This document shows, piece by piece, positions 4,753-11,150 of a stretch of DNA of 14,063 nt. Below the pieces are notes generated by a model. That model did not search any database. It saw only the letters and a program-made list of their open reading frames with translations, and had not been told where the DNA came from. The position numbers were made by a program, and so were the translations under genes. Source of the DNA: Candidatus Rokuibacteriota bacterium (GTDB lineage: Bacteria; Methylomirabilota; Methylomirabilia; Rokubacteriales; CSP1-6); NCBI GenBank assembly GCA_003220195.1, contig QHRT01000010.1, positions 1 to 14,063 of the forward strand. The letters are read 5' to 3'. Numbering within the stretch: the first letter of the stretch is position 1; every line of letters starts with the position of its first letter.

Positions 4753-6651
4753 ATGGATGCCGCCCGGTGGCGGGATCGCGGTCGTTCGTTGATGAGGCAG
4801 GGCCGGTACGACGAAGCAGAGGCGGCGTACCGCGAGGGCCTGGGGCATGGTCCGGACCTCGCGACGTTCCTCGACCTCGGCATCGCGCTTCGGCGTCAGC
4901 GCCGCGCCGCTGACGCCGAGGCCATCTTCTTCGAGGCGACGCGCGAGTTTCCCGAGGCGGTCTCCGCACACACCGAGCTCGGACGCGCGCGGTTCGAGCT
5001 CGCCCGCTACGACGACGCCGTCGCGGCGTTTCGCGAAGCCGTTCGCCTTCGTCCCGAATATGCCCGCGCGTACGTGGACCTGGGCCTCGCGCTGGACCGC
5101 CTCGGCCGGTACGCGGAGGCCGAGGCCGCGTTTCGCGATGCCGTGGCGCGCAACCCGAACGACGACGTGGCGCGGGCGAACCTGAGCGCCGTCCTGCGCC
5201 GGCAGCGGAGAGCCGAGGACGCCGCCGCCGTCCACCGCGAGGCGCTGACGCGCGGGCCGGGCTCCGTCGCGGCGTACGTCGGGCTCGGACGGGCCCTCTT
5301 CGAGACCCGGCGCTACGAGGAGGCGACGGCTGCCTTTCGCGAGGCTCTCGCGCTGCGTCCAGCCGACGCGCGCGTGCACCTCTTGCTGGGGTTGTCGCTC
5401 GAGCGCGCCCGCCGCACGCGGGAAGCCATCGTCGCCTACCGGGAGGCATCGCGCCTCGCGCCGGACGCCGCGCTCGCGCACGAGCGCCTCGCGGTGGCGC
5501 TCGCGCGGCGCCGTCGTTACGCCGAGGCCGCCGCGTCGTTCCGGGAGGCGCTGCGACTCCGCGGCGACGACGCGCGCCTCTCGCATCAGCTCGGCATTGT
5601 GCTCGAGCGCCAGGGCCTCTACCACGACGCGATCGAGTCGTTCCGCACCAGTCTCCGATCCCGTCCGCGACGCGTCGAGGTGTGGCGAGCGCTGGCGGAC
5701 GTCTGCCGCCGGCTCGACGACTGGCACGGCGAGGCCGCGGCCTACGCGGCCGCGGTCCAGATCCAGCCCGAGGATGCGGAGCTTCACGCCAATCACGGCG
5801 TCGCCCTCGGCGCCCTCGGCGCCTATGCCGAGGCGGCGATGGCGTTTCGTCGCGCGATCGGGCTCGCGCCAACCGAGCCGGAGCATCACTACGATCTCGC
5901 CGTTGCACTCGGACGCGAGGGCCGGCACGCCGAGGCCGAGCAGGCGCTGCGCGAAGCCATCAGGCTGAAGCCGACGAGCATCAAGGCGCGCGCGAACCTC
6001 GCATTGAGTCTCGGGCGCCAGGGCCGGCACGCTGCGGCGGCCGAGGCGTATCGCGAGGCCATCGCCGTCAGGCCCGATCATCCCGCGCTCCACCGCGGAC
6101 TCGGCGTGGCGCTCTACTGGCAACGGCGCCATCCCGAGGCCGAGGCGGCCTTTCGTGAAGCGGCGCGGCTCGATCCCGGCTACGCGCGCACGCATCTGGA
6201 TCTGGGCGAGCTGCTCGCGGAGCATCGACGGTTCGCGGAGGCCGAGACGTGCTTTCGCATCGCGATCCGGCTCCGGCAAGACTCTCTGCGCGCGCACGCC
6301 GCGCTCGGATCGCTGCTGCTCGCGCAGCTCCGGTATCCCGAAGCCGAAGCGGCGTGTCGCGCCGCGCTCGAGATCGATCCGACGGCGGCGCGCGTCCATT
6401 TCGATCTGTGGGACGCGCTCGAAGGGCAGTCGAAGCACGCCGCGCTCGAGACGGCCGCGCGCGCGGTCATCGCGCTCAAGCCCGATCACGCCGACGCGCA
6501 CGCGCGCCTCGGGCGGGCGCTGTTCGCCCAGGGACGCCACGCCGAGGCCGCGGACGCGTACCGCGAGGCGGTCCGCCTCGGACCGAGCTTCCAGCAGTTC
6601 CGCGACGAGCTCGCGCTCGCGCTCAGGGAGTCGAAGTTCGGGGGGAGCTGA
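4753..6651 (+). CDS. tetratricopeptide repeat (TPR) protein
   Basis: 632 aa built almost only of 34-residue TPRs. By hand I count 17 full repeats in exact 34-residue register, with a half repeat at each end. Each shows the TPR pattern, for example LGLALDRLGRYAEAEAAFRDA with Leu/Gly at 5-8, Tyr or His near 17, Ala at 20 and 27, and Pro near 32. No signal peptide, transmembrane span or catalytic domain is present, so it is a cytoplasmic superhelical scaffold that binds other proteins. The partner is not evident from the neighbours. The ATG at 4753 has no clear ribosome binding site, and a TACTCT lies 10 bp upstream, so a leaderless transcript is possible. Repeats 10 and 17 are the most divergent (VWRALADVCRRLDDW; DLWDALEGQSKH). 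The 3' end overlaps the opposing gene by 29 bp. Confidence 0.9.
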   Translation: MDAARWRDRGRSLMRQGRYDEAEAAYREGLGHGPDLATFLDLGIALRRQRRAADAEAIFFEATREFPEAVSAHTELGRARFELARYDDAVAAFREAVRLRPEYARAYVDLGLALDRLGRYAEAEAAFRDAVARNPNDDVARANLSAVLRRQRRAEDAAAVHREALTRGPGSVAAYVGLGRALFETRRYEEATAAFREALALRPADARVHLLLGLSLERARRTREAIVAYREASRLAPDAALAHERLAVALARRRRYAEAAASFREALRLRGDDARLSHQLGIVLERQGLYHDAIESFRTSLRSRPRRVEVWRALADVCRRLDDWHGEAAAYAAAVQIQPEDAELHANHGVALGALGAYAEAAMAFRRAIGLAPTEPEHHYDLAVALGREGRHAEAEQALREAIRLKPTSIKARANLALSLGRQGRHAAAAEAYREAIAVRPDHPALHRGLGVALYWQRRHPEAEAAFREAARLDPGYARTHLDLGELLAEHRRFAEAETCFRIAIRLRQDSLRAHAALGSLLLAQLRYPEAEAACRAALEIDPTAARVHFDLWDALEGQSKHAALETAARAVIALKPDHADAHARLGRALFAQGRHAEAADAYREAVRLGPSFQQFRDELALALRESKFGGS

Positions 6652-7420
6652 GCGAAGGGGACTTGACGAGAGGGGAGTCGAGGAGTTGCCGGAACTCCTC
6701 CAGCTCGCGGGCCGGCACCTCGGGACGCTGGCGCAGGAGCTCGATGACGGCGCCCGGGTTCTCCTCGATCGCCTGGCTCGTGCGCGCAAAGACCCGCGCG
6801 AGTCGCTCGGCTTCGAGGTTGGCCTTGCGCGTGGCCAGGCTGGTCGCCCGCGTCACCAACGCGAGCACCGAGTTGTCGATCTTGACGAAGCCGCTGATCG
6901 CGGTCGCCACCTGACTCTTGCCGTCGCGATCGGCGCGTGACCCGTACTCGAGCACGATCACCGCCTCCCCGGTGATGTCGGGAAGCCAGCGCTGGTCGTA
7001 CTTGCCGCGCGCGTACATCACCCGGAGGCCCGGCGCCGCGTGCACGACCTCGAAGTGCCCCTTGGCGCCCCAGCCGTCGTCGAGGTAGAGGCCTTCGCGG
7101 GTGCGCCAGATGCGGTAGCGCGCCAGCCGGAGCGCGCGCGTCACGTGGGTCGCGAAGTCGGGATGGTCCAGCAGGTACTCGAAGACTTCACGCCGCGCGG
7201 GGAACGCGGCTGCTTCCAGGCGAGTGGAGACGCTGGCCGCGCCCGCCACCTGCTGGAGTCGCGCGCGCTCGCTTGCGGGAATTTCCGCCGGCAGCAGAAC
7301 CGGCCGCAGGGGCGGGCCGGCGGTCGCGGGGGCGCCAACCGGGGCCGTTCCGAGGAGCGTCCCGAGCGCCAGGACCGCGATCGAGCGCCGGAGGAGGGCC
7401 ACGGCGCACCACACAGGCAC
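6623..7420 (-). CDS. exported protein of unknown function
   Basis: 265 aa from GTG at 7420; GTG at 7402 (MALLRRSIAVLALG...) is an equally good start and gives a more normal signal peptide. The N-terminus is Arg-Arg followed by a hydrophobic core (SIAVLALGTLLGTAPVG) and a likely cut after APATA, so the product is secreted to the periplasm. The mature part has a helical region (VFEYLLDHPDFATHVTRALRLARY), a Trp/Tyr-rich stretch (RIWRTREGLYLDDGWGAKGHFEVV), a strand region (AVIVLEYGSRADRDGKSQVAT), and a C-terminal helix ending LEEFRQLLDSP with a Ser/Pro tail. I do not recognise the family. No catalytic motif or lipobox is evident. It runs convergent to the TPR gene and overlaps it by 29 bp, so the two messages are antisense at their ends. 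The gene start faces the repeat-bearing region 7421-7644. Confidence 0.75.
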   Translation of the reverse strand: MPVWCAVALLRRSIAVLALGTLLGTAPVGAPATAGPPLRPVLLPAEIPASERARLQQVAGAASVSTRLEAAAFPARREVFEYLLDHPDFATHVTRALRLARYRIWRTREGLYLDDGWGAKGHFEVVHAAPGLRVMYARGKYDQRWLPDITGEAVIVLEYGSRADRDGKSQVATAISGFVKIDNSVLALVTRATSLATRKANLEAERLARVFARTSQAIEENPGAVIELLRQRPEVPARELEEFRQLLDSPLVKSPSLSSPRTSTP

Positions 7421-7448
7421 GAATTATGGCACGCCGCACTGCCAACGC

Positions 7449-7550
7449 CGAGGCGCGCCACGGCTTTTGCCGGGGCGCGTCCGAGCGTTTGGGGGTCCGG
7501 GGGCCATTTACGGGCGCGTCCGCGCGCCCCCGGGGCCCCCGGCACTCTCG
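7449..7550 (+). repeat. structured dispersed repeat, copy A
   Basis: This shares an almost continuous alignment with 10553-10652 (starting CGAGGCGCGCCACGGCTTT in both). It contains a small stem CGGC-TTTT-GCCG, an outer 9-bp stem CCGGGGGCC (7497-7505) with GGCCCCCGG (7534-7542), and an inner 7-bp stem GGGCGCG (7512-7518) with CGCGCCC (7523-7529) closed by TCCG. It lies between two divergent genes, in the 224-bp gap 7421-7644. That gap otherwise holds only a weak promoter candidate. Confidence 0.8.
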
Positions 7551-7557
7551 ATCTGTC

Positions 7558-7586
7558 TTGCCCCGGATACGGCGGTGGAGTAGGCT
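7558..7586 (+). promoter_or_regulatory. possible sigma-70 promoter for the 54-aa ORF and kinase-BON gene
   Basis: TTGCCC (7558-7563), a 17-bp spacer, then TAGGCT (7581-7586). The spacing is ideal and the hexamers are only moderate matches (4/6 and 3/6). It sits directly after repeat copy A and about 60 bp before the small ORF. Confidence 0.35.
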
Positions 7587-7644
7587 TGGGCACTTTTCGG
7601 CGGGGAGGCCGACGACGAGGCTACGCGTCGCGACCCTCGAGGAC

Positions 7645-7809
7645 ATGATGGGCCAGCGCCCCGGTTCGAGCCTGGAAGAAGTCCTCGAAGTCTTCGAGGT
7701 CTTCGCGAGCGGCTCGCTGACCGACGAGGTCTACGTCCTGGACGACGTCGCGGGCAAAAGAATTGCGATCGCGCCCAGGGAGCTCAAGGACAAGTACCGG
7801 CGGGGGTGA
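7645..7809 (+). CDS. small acidic protein of unknown function (54 aa)
   Basis: The reading starts MMGQRPGSSLEEVLEVFEVF and continues with SGSLTDEVYVLDDVAGKRIAIAPRELKDKYRRG. The first half is strongly acidic and repetitive (EEVLEVFEVF) and the end is basic. A GAGG at 7639-7642 lies 5 bp before the second ATG (7648), so the true start may be 7648. The same frame runs open much further upstream, but that part crosses the repeat at 7449-7550 and reads as Arg/Pro/Gly-rich noise. The stop is 3 bp before the ATG of the kinase-BON gene, so the two are co-translated. I do not recognise the family. It may be a small partner of the kinase. Confidence 0.6.
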   Translation: MMGQRPGSSLEEVLEVFEVFASGSLTDEVYVLDDVAGKRIAIAPRELKDKYRRG

Positions 7810-7812
7810 GTC

Positions 7813-8637
7813 ATGGCGATCATCACGATCTCGCACCAGATGGGAGCGGGCGGTCCGGAGATCGGCATGGCGTTGGCGCAGCGCCTCGGCTACCACTACG
7901 TGGACCAGGAGCTGATCCAGGACGCCGTCCGTCGGTACGGGCTGGCCGAGGACAAGGCCTCGCACCTCGACGAGTCGAAGCCGACGCTCTTCGAGAGATT
8001 CGACGCCGAGACCCGGCACTACATCACCGTGCTGCAGACAACCCTGCTCGAGTTCGCGGAGCGGGACAACGTCATCCTGATGGGCCGCGGCGGCCAGTGG
8101 CTCCTGCGCGCAATCCCGCACGTCTTCCGCGTCCGGGCCATCGCCCCGTTCGACCAGCGCGTGAAGAACTGGGTCAAGCACGCCGCGGCGGCCGGCGAGA
8201 AGCCGAGCCAGCGCGCGGCGGCGGACTTCGTGCGCCGCGACGACGCCGAGAAATCCGGCCGCATGCGCTATCTCTACGAGGTGGATCTCGACGACGCGTC
8301 GCTCTACGAGGTCGTGATCAACGTGGAGAAGCTCCCGTACCAGGCGGCCGTCGAGATGATCGAGGCGGTGGTGCGACGCCCGGAGATGGCGACGACGCCG
8401 GCCGGACGCGACATCGTCGCCTCTCGCGTGCTGGCCTCGCGTGTCCAGGTCGCGCTCGCGACGAATCCCGACACGCGCCGGTACCGGATCACGGTCGAGG
8501 CGCGAGACGGCGTCGTGCTGCTGGAAGGGACGGCGGCACTGGACCGCGCGGTCGACGTTGCAAGAACGGTCCCGGGCGTGCGTGACGTCCGTACCCAGCA
8601 GGTAGAAATCCCGCCCATCCCGCCGTTCGTGGCGTAG
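7813..8637 (+). CDS. cytidylate kinase-like protein with C-terminal BON domain
   Basis: 274 aa in two parts. Residues 1-190 resemble the cytidylate-kinase-like family (Cytidylate_kin2): ITISHQMGAGGPEIG at the P-loop position (the family typically has SREyGSGGreIG, with no standard GKS/T), LAQRLGYHYVDQELI, VILMGRGGQWLL, and the lid-like RRDDAEKSGRMRYLYEVDLDDASLYEVVIN. Residues about 203-266 form a BON domain: SRVLASRVQVAL, YRITVEARDGVVLLEGTA, then VARTVPGVRDVRTQQVEI. BON domains are usually in periplasmic or membrane-associated proteins, yet there is no signal peptide here, so the domain is probably a cytoplasmic ligand sensor or membrane-binding module. The nucleotide substrate is unproven. 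GGGGGTGA just upstream is a plausible ribosome binding site. Ends with TAG. Confidence 0.85.
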   Translation: MAIITISHQMGAGGPEIGMALAQRLGYHYVDQELIQDAVRRYGLAEDKASHLDESKPTLFERFDAETRHYITVLQTTLLEFAERDNVILMGRGGQWLLRAIPHVFRVRAIAPFDQRVKNWVKHAAAAGEKPSQRAAADFVRRDDAEKSGRMRYLYEVDLDDASLYEVVINVEKLPYQAAVEMIEAVVRRPEMATTPAGRDIVASRVLASRVQVALATNPDTRRYRITVEARDGVVLLEGTAALDRAVDVARTVPGVRDVRTQQVEIPPIPPFVA

Positions 8638-8675
8638 CGGGCCGATCACGGCGCGGCCGAGCGCGGATGACCGGG

Positions 8676-8698
8676 CGCGGTCCAGCGGGACGACCGCG
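8676..8698. terminator. weak hairpin between convergent genes
   Basis: CGCGGTC (8676-8682) and GACCGCG (8692-8698) can pair around a 9-base loop, in the 63-bp gap between the stops of the kinase-BON gene and htrA. There is no T-tract on either strand, so intrinsic termination is uncertain. Confidence 0.3.
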
Positions 8699-8700
8699 GC

Positions 8701-9876
8701 CTAGCGAACGGCAGGCGAGGAAGAGTCGGGCGCTTCCGCGATCTTCAGCGTGACCTTCTTGTGCTCGCCCTTGCGCACGACCTCGAGCGAGACCGACTTG
8801 CCCACCTCGGCCTCGGCGGACAGCCGCTGCAGGTGGTGATAGTCCTCGACGGTGGTCCCGTCGAACCCGACGACGACGTCGTTCTGCGCAAGCCCGGCGG
8901 CGGCGGCAGGACTGTCCGGGTAGACACGCGCCACGACCGCGCCGGTCGTGTCCTTGAGGCCGAGTGACTGCGCGAGCTCCGGCGTGAGCGGCTGCACGGA
9001 CACGCCGATCCAGCCGCGCGTGACCTTGCCGCGATCCATGAGCTGGCTGATGACACGCTTCACCATGTTCGCCGGGATCGCGAACCCGATGCCCTGACCG
9101 GCCGCGACGATCGCGGTGTTGATCCCCACCACCTCGCCGCGCAGGTTGACCAGCGGGCCGCCCGAGTTGCCGGGATTGATCGACGCGTCGGTCTGGATGA
9201 AGTTCTCGTAGGTCGCGATGCCGACGTCCGCGCGCCCCACGGCGCTGATGACGCCCACGGTCACGGTCTGATCGAGCCCGAACGGGTTGCCGATCGCGAT
9301 CGCCCACTCGCCGACGCGGAGCACGTCGGAGTTGCCGAGCGCCGCCACCGTCAGCGAGATATTCGGCTCGAAGCGAATCACCGCCAGATCGGTCTTCGCG
9401 TCCGAGCCGATGACCTTGCCGCGGAATTCTTCCTTCGACGAGAGGCGCAGCGTGACCGCGTCCGCGCCCTTCACCACGTGGTAGTTCGTCAGCACGAATC
9501 CCCTTTTGTCGATGATGACGCCGGAGCCGAGGCCGGATTGACGGAACTCTTCCGGCGGGCCGGGGCCGCGCCGCCCGAAGAACTGATCGAAGAAGTCCTT
9601 GAAGAACGGGTCGTCGGCGAGCGGTCCCGGCACGACCGGTGCGCGGCGCGCGCGAGCGACCTGGACCGTGCCGACGTGCACCACCGCCGGCCGCACGCGC
9701 TCGGCGACGCCGACGAAGGCCGACTGCAACGCGTCCGCCGTCCCGATCGGCGAGGGCGATACGGCCTGGCGCGTCGTCTGGGCGCGGCCCCAGAGCGCGT
9801 GCAGTCCCATGCCCACGGCGACGGCGATCAGGAGGACGAGGACGACGATCGTGGTGCGCGCGGTTCTTGGCGTCAT
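8701..9876 (-). CDS. HtrA-family serine protease (DegS/DegQ-like, one PDZ domain)
   Basis: A periplasmic trypsin-like protease/chaperone for misfolded envelope proteins. 391 aa. One N-terminal hydrophobic segment (TTIVVLVLLIAVAVGMGLHAL, about 8-28) acts as membrane anchor or uncleaved signal. A Phe-rich loop (FFKDFFDQFFGRRGPGPP, 91-108) resembles the LA loop. The catalytic triad is His133 (TNYHVV), Asp163 (KTDLAV) and Ser238 (NPGNSGGP). A single PDZ domain follows (about 285-380, RGWIGVSVQPLTPELAQSLGL ... GAVVARVYPDSPAAAAGL ... DVVVGFDG). One PDZ rather than two places it near DegS and many non-enteric HtrAs. Whether it is DegS-like (regulated proteolysis of an anti-sigma factor) cannot be told, as no rseA/rpoE is in the window. 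It has its own strong promoter and is divergent from kdsC. Confidence 0.95.
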   Translation of the reverse strand: MTPRTARTTIVVLVLLIAVAVGMGLHALWGRAQTTRQAVSPSPIGTADALQSAFVGVAERVRPAVVHVGTVQVARARRAPVVPGPLADDPFFKDFFDQFFGRRGPGPPEEFRQSGLGSGVIIDKRGFVLTNYHVVKGADAVTLRLSSKEEFRGKVIGSDAKTDLAVIRFEPNISLTVAALGNSDVLRVGEWAIAIGNPFGLDQTVTVGVISAVGRADVGIATYENFIQTDASINPGNSGGPLVNLRGEVVGINTAIVAAGQGIGFAIPANMVKRVISQLMDRGKVTRGWIGVSVQPLTPELAQSLGLKDTTGAVVARVYPDSPAAAAGLAQNDVVVGFDGTTVEDYHHLQRLSAEAEVGKSVSLEVVRKGEHKKVTLKIAEAPDSSSPAVR

Positions 9877-9905
9877 GCAAGCCGCGGGGGGCCGTGGCGC
9901 GCAGA

Positions 9906-9934
9906 ATGATATTGGGCCGGCACGATCAGGTCAA
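9906..9934 (-). promoter_or_regulatory. sigma-70 promoter of htrA
   Basis: On the minus strand: TTGACC (9934-9929), exactly 17 bp, then TATCAT (9911-9906). Matches are 5/6 and 5/6. The predicted start near 9899 leaves a leader of about 23 bases before the ATG at 9876. It is the best sigma-70 site seen in the window. Confidence 0.75.
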
Positions 9935-9991
9935 GCGACGCTCTCCCCGCTTCCTTGACCTCGCCTCTGCGGCAGGTGACAATCCGCGAGC

Positions 9992-10534
9992 GTGCGAAAC
10001 CGTACCATCCTCGCTCGGGCCCGGCGCGTGCGGCTGCTCGCCGTCGACGTCGACGGCGTCCTCACCGACGGCCGCATGGTGCTGTCGGATCGCGGCGACG
10101 AGCTGAAGGCCTTCCACACGCGCGACGGGATCGCGTTCGATCTCGCGCGGCGCGCCGGCCTCCGTCTTGCCATGATCACCGGGGAAACGAGCGTCATCGC
10201 GAAGGCGCGCGGCGCGAAGCTCGGCGCGGAGGTGATCCTCGGCGCGCGGCGCAAGGGCGACACGGTCGAGGCGTTGCTCGCGCAGCATGAGCTCGCGGGA
10301 GAGCAGCTCGCGTTCATCGGCGACGACCTGCTCGACGTGCCGGCGCTCCAGCGCGCCGGTCTGGCGATCGCTGTGGCCGACGCGGCGGCCGAAGTGAAGA
10401 AGGTCGCGCACGTGGTCACGAAGCATCGCGGCGGTCACGGCGCGGTGCGGGAGGCCGTCGAGCTCATCCTGCGCGCGCAGGGCGTCTGGGCGAAGACGGT
10501 GCGAGCGTTCTTGCTGGAGCACGGCGCCCGATGA
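9992..10534 (+). CDS. kdsC: 3-deoxy-D-manno-octulosonate 8-phosphate phosphatase (KdsC type HAD)
   Basis: This removes phosphate from Kdo-8-P to give Kdo, the inner-core sugar of LPS; it acts in the cytoplasm, usually as a tetramer. 180 aa matches the small cap-less HAD subfamily. Motifs: AVDVDGVLTDGRM with nucleophile Asp19 and Asp21, FHTRDGIAFDLARRAGLRLAMITGE with Thr63, Lys88 (RRKGD), and IGDDLLDVPAL with Asp111/Asp112/Asp115, then GLAIAVADA and KHRGGHGAVREAVELIL, all typical of KdsC. The start is GTG 9992, the only start close to the conserved beta-strand; the site before it is weak. The usual lptC/lptA neighbours are absent. Downstream are a DUF2062 gene and an MscS gene, separated by repeat copy B. 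Confidence 0.92.
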   Translation: MRNRTILARARRVRLLAVDVDGVLTDGRMVLSDRGDELKAFHTRDGIAFDLARRAGLRLAMITGETSVIAKARGAKLGAEVILGARRKGDTVEALLAQHELAGEQLAFIGDDLLDVPALQRAGLAIAVADAAAEVKKVAHVVTKHRGGHGAVREAVELILRAQGVWAKTVRAFLLEHGAR

Positions 10535-10552
10535 GACGTCGTGAACCAATCT

Positions 10553-10652
10553 CGAGGCGCGCCACGGCTTTGCCGGGGCGTGTCCGAACGTTGGGGGTCT
10601 GGGGGCCATGTCAGGCCCGTCCGCGCGCCTCTCGGGGCCCCCAGTACGATCG
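10553..10652 (+). repeat. structured dispersed repeat, copy B
   Basis: Homologous to 7449-7550 with single-base indels and scattered substitutions. The outer stem is CTGGGGGCC (10599-10607) with GGCCCCCAG (10636-10644); the inner stem is AGGCCCG (10613-10619) with CGCGCCT (10624-10630), one C-C mismatch, loop TCCG. Compared with copy A, one outer C-G pair is T-A and one inner G-C pair is A-T, so pairing is kept. It fills most of the kdsC-DUF2062 gap. Confidence 0.8.
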
Positions 10653-11150
10653 ATGACGTTTGACCGGCTCCGGCGACGCTTCCGCGGGGTGCTCCATCTC
10701 GACGATCCGCCGTGGCGCATCGCGCTCGCCCTCGCCGTCGGCGTCTTCATCAGCTGCACCCCGTTCTACTTCTTCCAGACGCTCCTCGCGATCCTCGTCG
10801 CCATCGTCTTCCGGCTGAACAAGGCGGCGACCATCGCCGGCACGTGGCTGAATCTGCCGTGGTTCCAGCCTTTCGTGTATGCGGCGGCGCTCAAGGTCGG
10901 GACGTTGATCCTTCCCGAGAGCGAGGTCGCGACCGATGCGCTCGGGGCGCTGTTCCGGCGGCCCACCGCGTTCTCATGGAGCGAGCTCGTCGATCTGGCG
11001 CAGGGGATGTCGCGCGCGCTCCTGGTCGGCACGACACTCGTCGGTGCGGTGGCGGCGGTCGGCACGTACCTGGTCGCATTCCGCTGGATCTCCGCTCGCC
11101 GCGCGCGCCGCAACGCGGCCGCCGACCTCGACAACCGCCGGGCCGCCTGA
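10653..11150 (+). CDS. DUF2062 membrane protein
   Basis: 165 aa from ATG 10653. An in-frame ATG at 10608 would add 15 residues encoded wholly by repeat copy B, so the shorter start is preferred. It shows the DUF2062 signature: DDPPWRIALALAVGVFISCTPFYFFQTLLAIL (18-49), FRLNKAATIAGTWLNLPWFQPFVY (53-76) with conserved Asn and Pro, and a C-terminal hydrophobic span (LLVGTTLVGAVAAVGTYLVAF) followed by a basic tail. The family is an integral inner-membrane protein of unknown role, often near envelope or glycosyltransferase genes. The stop TGA is directly followed by the ATG of the MscS gene, so the two are translationally coupled. Confidence 0.88.
   Translation: MTFDRLRRRFRGVLHLDDPPWRIALALAVGVFISCTPFYFFQTLLAILVAIVFRLNKAATIAGTWLNLPWFQPFVYAAALKVGTLILPESEVATDALGALFRRPTAFSWSELVDLAQGMSRALLVGTTLVGAVAAVGTYLVAFRWISARRARRNAAADLDNRRAA

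Noticed and set aside
4738..6789. 683-residue open frame on the minus strand opposite the TPR gene
   Set aside because: It is antisense to a clear TPR array; its regular Arg/Glu/Leu pattern simply mirrors the repeated codons, and it has no recognisable domain.
7424..7445. Minus-strand promoter TTGGCA with CATAAT before the exported-protein gene
   Set aside because: The spacer is only 11 bp, too short for sigma-70, and it does not have sigma-54 spacing either.
7273..7644. Longer upstream version of the 54-aa ORF (to 178 residues)
   Set aside because: The extra part overlaps the signal-peptide region of the minus-strand gene and repeat copy A, and reads as Arg/Pro/Gly-rich noise.
8489..9880. 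463-residue alternative frame on the same strand as htrA
   Set aside because: Arg/Gly-rich shadow of htrA, whose frame has the full His-Asp-Ser triad and a PDZ domain.
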